A stretch of 64,000 nucleotides of DNA from Nitrospirota bacterium (lineage in GTDB: Bacteria > Nitrospirota > Nitrospiria > Nitrospirales > Nitrospiraceae): NCBI GenBank assembly GCA_004296885.1, contig SCVN01000019.1, positions 1-64,000 on the forward strand, in the 5' to 3' direction. Positions 9,192 through 19,394 of the stretch are shown piece after piece; the stretch's first letter is position 1, and every line of letters begins with the position of its first letter. Position numbers and translations under genes: made by a program. The notes beneath the pieces were generated by a model that searched no databases, was not told the DNA's origin, and saw nothing but the letters and a program-made list of their open reading frames with translations.

Positions 9192-9637
9192 AGCTGCATG
9201 ATCTGGCTCCCACGCCCGGGGCCAAGAAAAAACGAAAACGTATTGGACGCGGGCCCGGTTCTGGTCACGGCAAGACGGCGACCAAAGGGCATAAGGGGTT
9301 GAAGGCTCGATCTGGGGGGGGGAAGCGCCCGGGCTTTGAAGGCGGACAGATGCCTTTGATCCGCCGTATCCCCAAGCACGGGTTTCAGAACCCGTTCCGG
9401 ATCGAGTATGCGATCGTCAATCTCAAATCCTTGACGGCCTTGGGTACGGTGGACCCGATCACACCTCAGGCGTTGGTGGATGCCGGGCTCATCAAGCGGA
9501 CGCGCCGGCCGGTGAAAGTTCTCGGCCAAGGGGAGTTGGGGCGGGCCGTGGTGATCCAGGCCCACAAGTTCAGTCAGTCGGCCGTGGCGAAGATCGAGGC
9601 TGCCGGCGGGAGGGCTGAGGTCATCGGCGGTGTTTGA
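9188..9637 (+). CDS. rplO: 50S ribosomal protein L15
   Basis: 149 residues. A late-assembly 50S protein with the characteristic Gly/Lys/Arg-rich N-terminus ([35 protein letters not shown]) and the segment [17 protein letters not shown]. Its stop lies inside the start of secY, so the two are translationally coupled. Confidence 0.97.
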   Translation: MKLHDLAPTPGAKKKRKRIGRGPGSGHGKTATKGHKGLKARSGGGKRPGFEGGQMPLIRRIPKHGFQNPFRIEYAIVNLKSLTALGTVDPITPQALVDAGLIKRTRRPVKVLGQGELGRAVVIQAHKFSQSAVAKIEAAGGRAEVIGGV

Positions 9638-10943
9638 ACGACTCCTCACCAGCTTTCAGAACATCTTCAAAATTCCGGAGCTGCGCACCCGCATCCTGTT
9701 TACGTTGACGATGCTGGCGGTCTACCGGGTAGGGGCGCATGTCCCGACCCCCGGCATCAACAACGAAGAGCTCTCCAAGTTTTTGCTTGAAAAGGGGGGG
9801 TCGCTTCTCGGATTCTTGGACATTTTTTCTGGCGGGGCTTTGTCTCGGCTGACGATCTTTGCGCTGGGGATCATGCCCTATATCAGCGCGTCGATCATTC
9901 TGCAGCTGTTGACGGTCGTGATTCCCCATCTGTCCAAGCTGGCCAAGGAGGGTGAGCGCGGGCGAAAGACGATCATCCAGTACACGCGCTACGGCACGAT
10001 CGGCATTGCGTTGATCCAGGGGTTTGGGATCGCGGTCGGCCTGGAGGGGATGAATCAGGGCGCTTTCGTGTTGAATCCAGGCTGGTCGTTCCGTCTCATG
10101 ACGGTCATCACCCTGACGGCCGGCACGGCCTTTTTGATGTGGCTGGGGGAGCAGATCACCGAGCGCGGGATCGGCAATGGTATTTCTCTGATCATCTTCG
10201 CCGGCATTGTGGCTCGGTTGCCGGCGGCCGTGGCCCAGACTTTCGACCTCTATCAGGTCGGCCAATTGAGCTTTCTGCTGCTCGTGGCTTTGGTCTTCGT
10301 CATGCTGGGCGTCATCGGAGCTATCGTGTTTCTCGAGAGCGGGCGGCGCAAGGTGCCGGTGCAGTATGCCAAGCGGGTTATCGGGCGGCGGGTGTATGGA
10401 GGCCAGAGCACCCATATCCCGTTGAAGATCAATACAGCCGGGGTGATTCCGCCGATTTTCGCCTCGTCGATCATCGCGTTTCCCGCGACGATCGCCGGGT
10501 TCATCCAGGTGCCCTGGGTGCAATCGATCGGCGCCCAGTTGTCGCCCGGTTCGCTGTTGTACACGGTCCTCTATGTGAGCCTGATCGTGTTCTTTTGTTT
10601 TTTCTATACAGCGGTGGTGTTGAACCCCGTGGATATGGCTGACAACATGAAAAAGTACGGGGGCTTTATTCCCGGCATCAGGCCTGGGCAGCGGACCTCG
10701 GACTATATTTATAACGTACTGACCAGGATTACGACGGCCGGCTCGATCTACCTGGCTGCGGTCTGCGTTGTTCCCGAGTTCTTGATTTACAAACTGAACG
10801 TGCCCTTTTATTTTGGCGGCACCTCGCTATTGATTGTGATCGGCGTTGGTTTGGACACAGCGCAGCAAATCGAATCGCATATGTTGATGCGAAACTACGA
10901 GGGGTTCCTCGCCAAGGGCAAGCTGCGCGGGCGTAGTGGGTAG
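9630..10943 (+). CDS. secY: Protein translocase subunit SecY
   Basis: 437 residues. SecY is the channel of the Sec translocon in the inner membrane. About ten hydrophobic helices can be counted; signatures include [22 protein letters not shown], the plug region after [20 protein letters not shown], the loop [14 protein letters not shown] and the cytoplasmic C5 loop with [16 protein letters not shown]. Translation begins at a GTG that overlaps rplO by 8 bases. Confidence 0.97.
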   Translation: MFERLLTSFQNIFKIPELRTRILFTLTMLAVYRVGAHVPTPGINNEELSKFLLEKGGSLLGFLDIFSGGALSRLTIFALGIMPYISASIILQLLTVVIPHLSKLAKEGERGRKTIIQYTRYGTIGIALIQGFGIAVGLEGMNQGAFVLNPGWSFRLMTVITLTAGTAFLMWLGEQITERGIGNGISLIIFAGIVARLPAAVAQTFDLYQVGQLSFLLLVALVFVMLGVIGAIVFLESGRRKVPVQYAKRVIGRRVYGGQSTHIPLKINTAGVIPPIFASSIIAFPATIAGFIQVPWVQSIGAQLSPGSLLYTVLYVSLIVFFCFFYTAVVLNPVDMADNMKKYGGFIPGIRPGQRTSDYIYNVLTRITTAGSIYLAAVCVVPEFLIYKLNVPFYFGGTSLLIVIGVGLDTAQQIESHMLMRNYEGFLAKGKLRGRSG

Positions 10944-10952
10944 GGTGTACTG

Positions 10953-11609
10953 ATGCGGCTTGTCTTTCTCGGTGCGCCTGGCGTCGGCAAGGGAACTCAG
11001 GCCGAGCGAATTGCAGCCCGATTTCGTCTGCCGAAGATTTCGACCGGCGATATCCTGCGGGAGGCGGTCAGGAACCAGACGCCGCTGGGTCTCGAGGCCA
11101 AGGCTTGCATGGATCAGGGCAAGCTCGTTCCGGATTCGGTCGTGGTGGGCATTGTGAAGGCGAAATTGGCGGAGCCCGGTTGTGCTGGAGGGTTCCTGCT
11201 GGATGGCTTCCCCCGTACGGTCGGGCAAGCCGAGGAACTGGCCGCGATTCTTGGCGCAAGTGGGAAGTCGCTTGATCGGGTGCTCAATGTCGTGGTGCCG
11301 CGAACCGATGTGGTGCGGCGCCTGAGCGGGCGGCGCAGCTGCCCGAAGTGCCAGGCGGTCTTTCACGTCGATTTTGCGCCACCCAAGATCGAGGGGGTGT
11401 GCGACCAGTGCAAGAGCACATTGGTCCAGCGTAGCGACGATCGTAAGGAGGCCGTGGAGACCCGGCTGAACGTCTATGAAGAGCAGACAGCGCCCTTGAT
11501 CGCCTACTATCGTCAGCGCGGGCTTCTCTCGGATTTGGACGGTACGGGGCCGATCGATGAGGTGCAGGGGCGGTTGTTGAACGTGTTGGCGGCGCAAGGC
11601 CTGGCGTGA
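10953..11609 (+). CDS. adk: Adenylate kinase, zinc-LID type
   Basis: 218 residues. Converts ATP plus AMP to two ADP. The P-loop GAPGVGKGTQ is at residues 7-16, followed by STGDILREAV and FLLDGFPRTVGQAEEL. The LID has four cysteines in two pairs (CPKC and CDQC) around a VFHVDFAPP segment, so it is the structural-zinc form. Placement between secY and map is the usual spc-operon order. It overlaps map by 4 bases. Confidence 0.97.
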   Translation: MRLVFLGAPGVGKGTQAERIAARFRLPKISTGDILREAVRNQTPLGLEAKACMDQGKLVPDSVVVGIVKAKLAEPGCAGGFLLDGFPRTVGQAEELAAILGASGKSLDRVLNVVVPRTDVVRRLSGRRSCPKCQAVFHVDFAPPKIEGVCDQCKSTLVQRSDDRKEAVETRLNVYEEQTAPLIAYYRQRGLLSDLDGTGPIDEVQGRLLNVLAAQGLA

Positions 11610-12358
11610 TCATCCTCAAGACGCCCGAGGAGATTGCGATTATGGCCAGGGCGTCGAAAGTCGTGGCCGAGACGTTGCAGGCCTTGAAACAAGCGGTTCG
11701 CCCGGGCATCACCACGGAAGACTTGGATCGCATCGCGGAAGAGCATATCCGTTCACGGGGCGGGATTCCGGCCTTCAAAGGCTATCGGAGCTACCCGAAG
11801 ACGCTCTGCGCATCGGTCAACGATCAGGTCGTACATGGGATTCCCTCCTCGAGGAGGATGTTGAAGGACGGAGATATCATCGGGCTGGATCTAGGTGCCA
11901 TCGTGGAGGGGTTCTACGGGGATGCGGCCATGACGGTGCCGGTGGGGGCGATTTCTCCGAAGGTGGCCGAGTTGTTGCGCGTGACGGAGGAAGCACTCTA
12001 CAAGGGGATCGAGCAAGCACGGGTCGGAAACCGGCTGTCCGACATTTCCCATGCCGTCCAGCAACATGCCGAGGCGGCCGGCTTTTCGGTCGTGACCGAC
12101 TTCGTCGGCCACGGTATTGGACGCCAGTTGCACGAGGAGCCACAAGTCCCGAACTATGGGAAGCCGGGGCAGGGGCCACGTCTGCAAGTCGGGATGGTGC
12201 TGGCGATCGAGCCGATGGTCAATATGGGCCAGAGCGGCGTGCGTGTTTTGGACGACCAATGGACGGCGGTCACCAAAGACGGCAGCTTGTCTGCCCACTT
12301 TGAGCATACTATCGCGATCCAGGCTGAGGGCCAGGCGCGGATTTTAACGAAGCTGTAG
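11606..12358 (+). CDS. map: Methionine aminopeptidase, type I
   Basis: 250 residues from a GTG overlapping adk. Removes the initiator methionine. The five metal ligands are recognisable: two Asp in [18 protein letters not shown], His in [13 protein letters not shown], Glu in AIEPMVNMG and Glu in [10 protein letters not shown]. It has no SH3 or zinc-finger extension. Confidence 0.97.
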   Translation: MIILKTPEEIAIMARASKVVAETLQALKQAVRPGITTEDLDRIAEEHIRSRGGIPAFKGYRSYPKTLCASVNDQVVHGIPSSRRMLKDGDIIGLDLGAIVEGFYGDAAMTVPVGAISPKVAELLRVTEEALYKGIEQARVGNRLSDISHAVQQHAEAAGFSVVTDFVGHGIGRQLHEEPQVPNYGKPGQGPRLQVGMVLAIEPMVNMGQSGVRVLDDQWTAVTKDGSLSAHFEHTIAIQAEGQARILTKL

Positions 12359-12363
12359 GACGA

Positions 12364-12582
12364 ATGCCCAAAGAGGATGTCATTGAGGTGCAGGGAACCG
12401 TGGCGGAGACGCTTCCGAACGCCATGTTTCGGGTGAAGTTGGACAATGATCACGTGATCCTCGCCCATATTTCAGGCAAGATGCGGATGCATTTTATTCG
12501 GATCTTGCCGGGCGACAAGGTGACGGTGGAGATGTCTCCATACGACCTGACGCGTGGGCGCATCACCTACCGGTTCAAGTGA
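12364..12582 (+). CDS. infA: Translation initiation factor IF-1
   Basis: 72 residues, the canonical length. IF-1 blocks the A site during initiation. The OB fold is seen as [39 protein letters not shown] and [16 protein letters not shown]. The gene sits between map and rpmJ, as in many bacteria. Confidence 0.97.
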   Translation: MPKEDVIEVQGTVAETLPNAMFRVKLDNDHVILAHISGKMRMHFIRILPGDKVTVEMSPYDLTRGRITYRFK

Positions 12583-12598
12583 TTCACGGGGAATACCT

Positions 12599-12712
12599 AT
12601 GAAAGTCAAATCGTCCGTCAAGCCCATTTGTTCGAAGTGCAAGGTCATTCGCCGGCGAGGAGTCGTGCGGGTGCTCTGCGAGAATCCGCGACACAAACAA
12701 CGTCAAGGTTAG
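12599..12712 (+). CDS. rpmJ: 50S ribosomal protein L36, zinc-binding type
   Basis: A 37-residue gene: it begins [19 protein letters not shown] and ends [10 protein letters not shown]. The three cysteines and one histidine (CSKC, then C and H) form the zinc ribbon of the C+ type. GGGGAATACCT lies just upstream of the ATG. L36 completes late 50S assembly. Confidence 0.96.
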   Translation: MKVKSSVKPICSKCKVIRRRGVVRVLCENPRHKQRQG

Positions 12713-12742
12713 GCTCAATCGGACGCGCGTCGAGGGGGGATT

Positions 12743-13135
12743 ATGGCTCGGATCGCCGGAGTGGATTTGCCGAGAGAAAAGCGGGTAGACATCGGGCTGA
12801 CCTATGTCTTCGGGATCGGGCGCACAACCGCTGCGCAGGTCGTCAAGAAAGCCGGGGTGGAAGGCGCAACCCGCGTGAAGGATCTGAGCGAGGACGAGAT
12901 CGTCAAGCTCCGTGAAATCATCGAGCGGGATCACAAGGTCGAAGGAGACCTTCGTAAAGAGGTCTCGATGAATATCAAGCGCTTGGTCGACACGGGAACC
13001 TACCGAGGTCTTCGGCATCGAAAAAGCCTCCCGGTTCGAGGGCAACGAACGAAGACCAACGCGCGGACCAGGAAGGGACGACGGGCGTCGATGGGAAAAG
13101 CCCGCAAACCATCCGGGGCCTCCAGCGGAGCGTAG
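12743..13135 (+). CDS. rpsM: 30S ribosomal protein S13
   Basis: 130 residues. S13 contacts the P-site tRNA and the 50S subunit. Signatures are [32 protein letters not shown], the helix-two-turns-helix region and the basic tail starting [25 protein letters not shown] precedes the ATG. Confidence 0.97.
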   Translation: MARIAGVDLPREKRVDIGLTYVFGIGRTTAAQVVKKAGVEGATRVKDLSEDEIVKLREIIERDHKVEGDLRKEVSMNIKRLVDTGTYRGLRHRKSLPVRGQRTKTNARTRKGRRASMGKARKPSGASSGA

Positions 13136-13167
13136 CGGAGTCTGATGGGAACTGAGAGGATACCAGC

Positions 13168-13551
13168 ATGAGCGTCAAGAAGGGCAAGAAGAAAGAGCGG
13201 AAGGTGGTCCAAAGCGGGATCGCACACATCCAGGCGTCTTTCAATAACACGATTGTCACGATCACCGACATGAGCGGGAATTCGGTGGTGTGGGCCAGCG
13301 CCGGGAGCCAGCAGTTCAAGGGGTCGCGTAAGAGCACCCCGTTTGCGGCACAGAAGGCTGGCGAAGCGGCAGCCAAGAAGGCGATGGAGCATGGGATGCG
13401 GCAGGTGGACGTGTATGTGAATGGTCCAGGCTCTGGGCGGGAGTCTGCGATCCGATCCCTGCAGGCAGCAGGTCTGCGGATTAATCTGATCCGGGATGTC
13501 ACGCCGATCCCGCACAATGGTTGCCGGCCGCCCAAGCGGCGGCGCGTATAG
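13168..13551 (+). CDS. rpsK: 30S ribosomal protein S11
   Basis: 127 residues. S11 forms part of the platform that binds the Shine-Dalgarno helix. [55 protein letters not shown] and the ending [12 protein letters not shown] are all typical. Confidence 0.97.
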   Translation: MSVKKGKKKERKVVQSGIAHIQASFNNTIVTITDMSGNSVVWASAGSQQFKGSRKSTPFAAQKAGEAAAKKAMEHGMRQVDVYVNGPGSGRESAIRSLQAAGLRINLIRDVTPIPHNGCRPPKRRRV

Positions 13552-13575
13552 GCGCAGAAGAGAAGGAGAACCGCA

Positions 13576-14202
13576 GTGGCGAAGTACAGAGGCCCTGTCT
13601 GTCGGCTGTGTCGGCGAGAAGGCGAAAAGCTGTTTCTCAAAGGCACGAGGTGTATGACCGAAAAGTGCGCGATCGAGCGCCGGAGCTATCCGCCTGGGCA
13701 GCATGGGCAGGGGCGACAGCGCATCTCCGAGTACAGTGCACAGTTGCGCGAAAAGCAAAAACTGCGTCGCATCTATGGGCTGCAGGAGAGTCAGTTTCGT
13801 GGCGTGTTCGGTCGCGCAGAACGACGCACCGGCATTACAGGAGACCATCTGCTGAAGCTGCTGGAGTGCCGCCTCGACAATGTGGTCTACCGGCTGGGGT
13901 TTGCCTCCTCTCGTAAAGAGGCGCGGCAGTTGGTCAACCATGGGCATTTGTTGGTCAACGGGAGAAAAACCGACGTGGCGTCCTATACGGTCAAGGCCGG
14001 GGATGTCGTCGAGGTTCGGCCAAAGAGCCGCGAGATCGTGTCTGTCCTGGCCGCCCTGGACGCAGTGGAAGGGCGTGGGATTCCCGCATGGCTGGAGCTG
14101 GAGCGTGCCGCATTCAAGGGGACTGTCCGCGGGATTCCGACGAAAGAGGAAATTCAGTTGCCGGTCAATGAACAATTGGTCGTCGAATTATATTCCAGAT
14201 AG
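13576..14202 (+). CDS. rpsD: 30S ribosomal protein S4, zinc-binding type
   Basis: 208 residues from a GTG start with AGAAGGAG upstream. S4 nucleates 30S assembly. The N-terminus has the C+ cysteine set (VCRLCRREGEKLFLKG then CMTEKCAIERR), a zinc finger lost in enterobacterial S4. The S4 RNA-binding domain is at about 98-160 (RLDNVVYRLGFASSRKEAR, VNHGHLLVNGRK). Confidence 0.97.
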   Translation: MAKYRGPVCRLCRREGEKLFLKGTRCMTEKCAIERRSYPPGQHGQGRQRISEYSAQLREKQKLRRIYGLQESQFRGVFGRAERRTGITGDHLLKLLECRLDNVVYRLGFASSRKEARQLVNHGHLLVNGRKTDVASYTVKAGDVVEVRPKSREIVSVLAALDAVEGRGIPAWLELERAAFKGTVRGIPTKEEIQLPVNEQLVVELYSR

Positions 14203-14281
14203 CGAAGACCTGGCCATGGTCGCAGGCCGCGCATGGCGGCCTCCAGGCCTGCTGGTCAGGCGGATGCGGTAAGGGGGGACT

Positions 14282-15286
14282 ATGATCAAGGCAATGAAGG
14301 ACTTCCAAGTCCCGATTCGGGTCGAAGCCGAGAAGGACACGCTGTCGACGGTCTACGGAAAGTTCACGGCCGAACCGTTTGAGCGGGGGTTCGGGACGAC
14401 CATCGGCAATTCGCTCCGGAGGGTGTTGTTGTCCTCTCTCACCGGCGCGGCGGTGACAACCGTGCGGATCGAAGGGGTCTTGCACGAGTTTTCGACGATT
14501 CCCGGTGTAACGGAGGATGTGACCGCCATCATTCTCAATGTAAAGGGCCTCCGTTTCAAACTGCATACGGACAAACCAAAGACCGTGCGGCTGCGCAAGA
14601 AGGGGCCGGGCGAGGCCAAGGGGTCGGATATTATCCATGATGCGGATCTGATCGTTCTGAACAGGGATTTGCACATTGCGACTCTGGACAAGGAAGCCAC
14701 GCTTGATATGGAGTTGGTGATCAGTCCGGGGCGCGGCTATGTGCCGGCGGAGCGCAACAAGGAAGAGGGCTTGCCCATCGGGGTTGTCGCGGTGGACTCG
14801 ATCTATTCTCCCGTGAAACGGGTCAACTTCCACGTCGAAAATGCGCGGGTGGGTCGGGTGACGGATTATGACAAGCTGCTACTGGAGGTCTGGACCGACG
14901 GCAGCATTACGCCTCAGGACGCGTTGTCTACGGCCGCCGGTATTCTGCGGGATCACCTGACCATCTTCATCCATCCAGAAGAGCAGGGGGAAGCCGCTCC
15001 GCAGGCGCGCAAGGACGATGAACGGAGAGAGATCAACAAGAATCTCTTCCGGAGCGTGAATGAACTGGAGCTGTCCGTCCGGGCCGCCAATTGCCTCAAG
15101 AACGCGAACATCAAGACGATCGCGGATCTGGTGCAGAAGACCGAAATGGAAATGCTCAAGACCAAGAATTTCGGGAAGAAGTCGTTGAACGAGATCAAAG
15201 AAATCCTGGCCGAGATGGGGCTAAGCCTGGGTATGAAGCTGGACTCGGTCTCGGCTGCGGAATCCAGCGCGAAGCACGAAGGCTGA
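14282..15286 (+). CDS. rpoA: DNA-directed RNA polymerase subunit alpha
   Basis: 334 residues. The N-terminal dimerisation domain shows [20 protein letters not shown] (residues near 38-57) and [16 protein letters not shown]; the C-terminal domain begins after the linker and includes [19 protein letters not shown] and [18 protein letters not shown], the part that touches UP elements and activators. GGGGGG precedes the ATG. Confidence 0.97.
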   Translation: MIKAMKDFQVPIRVEAEKDTLSTVYGKFTAEPFERGFGTTIGNSLRRVLLSSLTGAAVTTVRIEGVLHEFSTIPGVTEDVTAIILNVKGLRFKLHTDKPKTVRLRKKGPGEAKGSDIIHDADLIVLNRDLHIATLDKEATLDMELVISPGRGYVPAERNKEEGLPIGVVAVDSIYSPVKRVNFHVENARVGRVTDYDKLLLEVWTDGSITPQDALSTAAGILRDHLTIFIHPEEQGEAAPQARKDDERREINKNLFRSVNELELSVRAANCLKNANIKTIADLVQKTEMEMLKTKNFGKKSLNEIKEILAEMGLSLGMKLDSVSAAESSAKHEG

Positions 15287-15299
15287 AAGAGAGGGAGCC

Positions 15300-15770
15300 G
15301 TGCGTCATAGAAAGCGAGGCAGGCAGCTAGGTCGAAATACCAATCATCGGCGGGCGCTGTTCCGGAGTTTGGTCACATCCTTGCTCGAGCATGAGCGGAT
15401 CGAGACGACCGAAGCCAAGGCCAAAGAGATCCGCAGCTTCACGGATCGGATGATCACTCTTGGGAAGCAGGGCGACTTGCCAGCGCGGCGACGCGCCCTT
15501 GGGTTTCTTCGCAGCAAGGCCGTGGTGTCCAAGTTGTTCGACGATGTGGCCGGACGGTTTGCCGGACGCCAGGGTGGGTACACGCGTCTGATCAAGACTC
15601 GGCGTCGGGTGGGGGATACTGCAGCCATGGTAGCCATTGAGTTAGTGGCTAAGCGCGAGGTAGCTCAAAGCCAGTCTGAAAAGCCTGCCGCCGAGAAGGG
15701 GAGCAAGTCGCCAGCTAAGGGGTCTTCTGACACGGAGGCCAAGACATCTTCTTCTGCGACTGCCTCCTGA
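15300..15770 (+). CDS. rplQ: 50S ribosomal protein L17 with low-complexity tail
   Basis: 156 residues from a GTG start. The L17 core is complete by about residue 118 ([51 protein letters not shown]). The remaining roughly 35 residues are Ser/Ala/Lys-rich and probably disordered, like the L5 extension upstream. It is the last gene of the ribosomal block. Confidence 0.96.
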   Translation: MRHRKRGRQLGRNTNHRRALFRSLVTSLLEHERIETTEAKAKEIRSFTDRMITLGKQGDLPARRRALGFLRSKAVVSKLFDDVAGRFAGRQGGYTRLIKTRRRVGDTAAMVAIELVAKREVAQSQSEKPAAEKGSKSPAKGSSDTEAKTSSSATAS

Positions 15771-15799
15771 CCGTATCTTACCTTCGCCGATAAGGCAAT

Positions 15800-15845
15800 G
15801 CCCTGCTTGGGAGCCATAACTGTGGCTCCCGGCAGGGCGTTTGTT
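15800..15845 (+). terminator. Terminator ending the ribosomal block
   Basis: A long hairpin: GCCCTGC plus GGGAGCCA pair with TGGCTCCC plus GCAGGGC around a 6-base loop (TAACTG), with a 2-base/1-base internal bulge. A T-rich stretch (GTTTGTTTA) follows. It lies 29 bases after the rplQ stop and just before the lptC promoter. Confidence 0.85.
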
Positions 15846-15872
15846 TACTTGCCTTCCGCCCTCTGCTAAAAT
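15844..15872 (+). promoter_or_regulatory. Predicted extended -10 promoter for the lpt-rpoN operon
   Basis: TTTACT (15844..15849), 17-base spacer and TAAAAT (15867..15872), with a TG one base before the -10. The -10 ends only 12 bases before the first ATG of lptC, so transcription would start about 6 bases before that codon. Either that start is nearly leaderless or the ATG at 15921 is used. Confidence 0.55.
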
Positions 15873-15884
15873 CGTGCCCGAACG

Positions 15885-16487
15885 ATGATTGCATTTCAAA
15901 CCGACGGTTTGGACAGTAACATGTGGGAGCGTTGGATTCGACGTAGCCTCCTGGCTATGACTGGTATCCTGGTCTCCTTCTTGCTCTACCTCCTGGGCAC
16001 CAAAGTGGAAACGGGGCCGTCGTCTAATGCTTCAAGTCAAGCCGTGCTTGGGAAGTCGGATGCCGGTATCGATCAGTTCCGCTTCACTCAAGCCCGGGCA
16101 GGAAAAGTGCAATGGGAGGTGCATGCCCAGCGGGCTCGGGTCTTCGAGACGGAGAAGCGCGCTGTCTTAGAGGCCGTCGAAGTCACACTCTACGGTGCCA
16201 AAGGATGGGAAATGAAATTGACCGGCGAGGAAGGGACGGTGAACCTCGCGACAAAAGACTTTGTGCTTGCCAATCGAGTAGATCCGATTGTTGTGCAGTT
16301 TGAAGGGGGCTATACCGTCGTGAGCAATCACCTGACGTGGACGGATGAGCGACGGACCATCGCGACAAAGGACCCGGTGACTATCTCCGGTCATGGGCTG
16401 AAGGTCAGTGGCCGAGGGTTTAAAGGATTCCTAGATGCTGAAGAATTTCAGGTGCTCGAGAATGTGCGTGTGGACCTGGTCAGGTAA
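15885..16487 (+). CDS. lptC: Lipopolysaccharide export protein LptC
   Basis: 200 residues. LptC is a bitopic inner-membrane protein that passes LPS from LptB2FG to periplasmic LptA. One membrane helix (LLAMTGILVSFLLYLLG, about 22-38) is followed by a beta-jellyroll with the OstA-like pattern (GKVQWEVHAQRARVFETEK, MKLTGEEGTVNLATKDF). A second in-frame ATG at 15921 (MWERWIRR) would give a cleaner membrane anchor and is a good alternative start. It overlaps lptA by 26 bases. Identification rests on fold pattern and context with lptA and lptB. Confidence 0.82.
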   Translation: MIAFQTDGLDSNMWERWIRRSLLAMTGILVSFLLYLLGTKVETGPSSNASSQAVLGKSDAGIDQFRFTQARAGKVQWEVHAQRARVFETEKRAVLEAVEVTLYGAKGWEMKLTGEEGTVNLATKDFVLANRVDPIVVQFEGGYTVVSNHLTWTDERRTIATKDPVTISGHGLKVSGRGFKGFLDAEEFQVLENVRVDLVR

Positions 16488-17058
16488 GTTGGCGGTAATC
16501 GTCTGGCTCGTAGCGTCTGCTGCGTTTGCAGCAGAGACTGGGTCTGTCAAATCCGGACCGTCTGAGGGCCAGTCGACGACGATCACGGCGCAGAAGATGA
16601 CGGTCCGCAATCAGGAAAATAAAGCCTATTTCGAGGGGACTGTTGTATTGATCAAGGGGGCACTGGTGGTGCATTCGGATGCGATGGTGGTATCGTTCAA
16701 GCCAAAAGAGATGCCTGGAGAAAAGCCGCCTGAAACGAGCCCGGTCCATTCAACCGAGGGGGAGAAGAAGATCAAGGCCGGGGAGGGGGCTATGCCAACG
16801 GCCGGATCCAAGTCGATCAGCATGGTGGAAGCTACCGGACGCGTGAAAATTGAAAAAGAGGGGGGGACGGCCACGTGCGAAAAGGCGGTGTATTACGAGG
16901 ACGGGGAGAAGATTGTGCTGACCGGTGACCCCATTGCTTGGCAGAAGGGCACCAAGGTGACAGGCAAGGTCATTACCATGTACCTGGCTGAGGATCGCAG
17001 TGTGGTGGAAGGGGAATCGAGAGTTCTGATCGAGCCAGAGCCGGGAGGGGGGCGTTGA
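16462..17058 (+). CDS. lptA: Lipopolysaccharide transport periplasmic protein LptA
   Basis: 198 residues from the ATG at 16462, chosen because AGGTG lies 7 bases upstream and because it gives a normal signal peptide ([16 protein letters not shown], cut before AETG). An ATG at 16435 is also in frame. The mature part has the OstA repeat pattern ([26 protein letters not shown]-like [30 protein letters not shown]). A Pro/Glu/Lys-rich insert near the middle is unusual. LptA polymerises to bridge the periplasm. Its stop overlaps the lptB start (TGATG). Confidence 0.85.
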   Translation: MCVWTWSGKLAVIVWLVASAAFAAETGSVKSGPSEGQSTTITAQKMTVRNQENKAYFEGTVVLIKGALVVHSDAMVVSFKPKEMPGEKPPETSPVHSTEGEKKIKAGEGAMPTAGSKSISMVEATGRVKIEKEGGTATCEKAVYYEDGEKIVLTGDPIAWQKGTKVTGKVITMYLAEDRSVVEGESRVLIEPEPGGGR

Positions 17059-17834
17059 TGCAAGCCGATGCGACCTCCGCATGCGAATCGGCTGCCGGTC
17101 TGGCTGGGTCCGCTCCCAGGTTGGAGGCTCATGGGTTGGCCAAGGCTTTCAAGGGCCGGCAGGTGGTCAAGGGGGTCAGCCTGGAAATTAAAGCCGGGGA
17201 AGTGGTGGGACTGCTGGGTCCGAATGGAGCCGGTAAGACGACCATCTTCGATATGGTGGTGGGTTTGTGCCCACCGGATGCGGGTGAGATTCAGCTCAAC
17301 GGCGAGAACATTACCAGTTTGCCGATGTTCAAACGGGCTCGCCGTGGGATTGGCTATCTACCGCAGGAATCTTCGGTCTTTCGAAGGCTCACGGTTGAAG
17401 AGAACATCCTGGCCATTCTGGAGATGCTCGACCTGCCTCCCCGGGAACGGACTCTCCGCTCGGAGGTGCTTCTGCAGGAGCTTGATCTGACGGCATTGCG
17501 CCATAGCAAGGCCTATGCTCTGTCCGGCGGAGAACGTCGCCGCTTGGAAATTACGAGGGCCCTGGTCATTGCCCCTCAATTTCTCCTTCTCGATGAGCCC
17601 TTTGCCGGCATCGATCCGATCGCGGTGGGCGACATTCAGCAGATCATCACTCGCCTCAAAGAAAAAAGGATCGGGGTCCTGATCACGGACCATAATGTCC
17701 AAGAGACCTTGTCCATCACTGATCGCGCCTACATTATCAACGAGGGTAGCATTTTGGAGGCTGGCACTCCGGACACTATCGTCAATAGTCCCACAGCCAG
17801 GGCGATCTATCTGGGCGAGCGGTTTAAGTTGTAG
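17058..17834 (+). CDS. lptB: LPS export ABC transporter ATPase LptB
   Basis: 258 residues. The ATPase that powers LPS extraction. Walker A is GPNGAGKTT, the Q-loop region reads [20 protein letters not shown], the signature is LSGGERRR, Walker B is [13 protein letters not shown] and the switch His is in [11 protein letters not shown]. The C-terminus [15 protein letters not shown] is typical of LptB. About 20 extra residues precede the normal start. GGGAGGGGGG is a strong ribosome-binding site. Confidence 0.95.
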   Translation: MQADATSACESAAGLAGSAPRLEAHGLAKAFKGRQVVKGVSLEIKAGEVVGLLGPNGAGKTTIFDMVVGLCPPDAGEIQLNGENITSLPMFKRARRGIGYLPQESSVFRRLTVEENILAILEMLDLPPRERTLRSEVLLQELDLTALRHSKAYALSGGERRRLEITRALVIAPQFLLLDEPFAGIDPIAVGDIQQIITRLKEKRIGVLITDHNVQETLSITDRAYIINEGSILEAGTPDTIVNSPTARAIYLGERFKL

Positions 17835-17867
17835 CGGGTGCTGGTGCAATAAGATGATCCAGTGAAT

Positions 17868-19361
17868 ATGAAACCACGCCTCGGCCTTGATATCCGTCTC
17901 AGCCAAAAGCTGATTATGACGCCGCAGCTGCAGCAAGCAATCAAGCTGCTGCAGTTGTCGCGGCTGGAGCTTCAGCAGACCCTGACCCAGCATTTAATGG
18001 AAAACCCGCTATTGGAGGAGCTTCAGGCTGATGTGGAGGAAGGGGAAGCATCAGCCGGGGAGGACCTCAATCAGGACAAGAAGGAACCCAAGGAAGCTCA
18101 GGACGCAGGCGATTCCGAGGAGACGCAGGTTCCGGGCGAGGGAAACCGTGATGAACTGGGATGGGAGGACTACTTTGGCGGCGACCGTCGGGCTGGTGAT
18201 ACGGAAATGCCTTCTTCCCAGGACGATCTGCCCTCCTATGATCAGACTGCGGTTAAGCCAACCTCGCTCGAAGACCATCTTCTCTGGCAACTTGGCCTGT
18301 CCGGTCTTCCAGAAAAGGATAAAGCAATTGGCCGCCTTATCATCGGCAACCTGGATGAAGACGGATATTTGCGAGCCCCTCTGATCGACCTGGCTGTCGA
18401 CGCGGGGGTAGCGCCTGAAGCCGTCGAGTCGGTATTGGACCAGATTCAGACTTTTGACCCGGCCGGTGTGGCGGCACGAGACCTGCGCGAGTGCCTATTC
18501 ATCCAGTTACGGTTTCTGGGGCGCGCATTTAGGGGGAGTCACCGCGCTTCTCCAGGATTGCTGGAAGCCATTATCACCAACCACTTGCAGGATCTTGAAA
18601 AAAAACACTACGGGCGCATTGCCAAGGCCCTCGATGTCACGACGGAGGAGGTGCTTCAGGCCGTACGGGTCATCGAAGGGCTTGAGCCCAAGCCGGGTCG
18701 GCCATACTTCGTTTCCGACAACTATGTGGTTGTGCCGGATGTCTTTGTCGTGAAAGATGAGGGTGAATGGGTAGCGGTGTTGAATGACGAAGGCCTGCCT
18801 CGTCTCCGCATCAGCCCCTATTATAAGCAATTAATCGCCAGCAAACGGGACCCTTCCGATGCGACCAAGGCGTATCTAGACGACAAGCTGCGCGGCGCTC
18901 AGTGGATCATCCGCAGCATCGAACAGCGGAACAAGACCATCATTAAGGTCGTCAGCAGCATCGTGAAGTTTCAGGAGCAATTTTTCAATCATGGTGTGCA
19001 GGGTCTCAAGCCGCTGGTCTTGAAGCAGGTTGCCGAAGATATCGGGATGCACGAGTCCACGATCAGTCGAGTCACCGCCAACAAGTATCTCTATTGTCCG
19101 CAGGGGATGTATGAGCTGAAATATTTTTTCAACACCGGCCTGCAACGATCAGACGAACAGGAAGACATGTTGTCCTCGGTCACGGTTCGAGAAATGATTC
19201 GCAAAATGGTCGCCGAAGAGGATCCGCGCCATCCGCTGAAGGATCAGGAGATCGTCGCGCGACTGCTCGGCCATAATATTGTCATTGCCAGGCGTACGGT
19301 GGCGAAGTATCGAACGGAAGTCAACATTCCCTCAGCCAGCCAGCGGAAGCGATTTTTCTAA
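17868..19361 (+). CDS. rpoN: RNA polymerase sigma-54 factor
   Basis: 497 residues from the ATG (a GTG two codons earlier is also possible). Region I is LSQKLIMTPQLQQAIKLLQ; the acidic region II is at about 45-110; the core-binding region and the HTH (KQVAEDIGMHESTISRV) follow; the C-terminal RpoN box reads ARRTVAKYR. Sigma-54 reads -24/-12 promoters and needs an AAA+ activator. One such activator is at 38123 and a perfect -24/-12 site is at 43335, both in this window. Confidence 0.96.
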   Translation: MKPRLGLDIRLSQKLIMTPQLQQAIKLLQLSRLELQQTLTQHLMENPLLEELQADVEEGEASAGEDLNQDKKEPKEAQDAGDSEETQVPGEGNRDELGWEDYFGGDRRAGDTEMPSSQDDLPSYDQTAVKPTSLEDHLLWQLGLSGLPEKDKAIGRLIIGNLDEDGYLRAPLIDLAVDAGVAPEAVESVLDQIQTFDPAGVAARDLRECLFIQLRFLGRAFRGSHRASPGLLEAIITNHLQDLEKKHYGRIAKALDVTTEEVLQAVRVIEGLEPKPGRPYFVSDNYVVVPDVFVVKDEGEWVAVLNDEGLPRLRISPYYKQLIASKRDPSDATKAYLDDKLRGAQWIIRSIEQRNKTIIKVVSSIVKFQEQFFNHGVQGLKPLVLKQVAEDIGMHESTISRVTANKYLYCPQGMYELKYFFNTGLQRSDEQEDMLSSVTVREMIRKMVAEEDPRHPLKDQEIVARLLGHNIVIARRTVAKYRTEVNIPSASQRKRFF

Positions 19362-19394
19362 CCTGGCCATTGGTGCGCTGTCGAAAGGATGCTC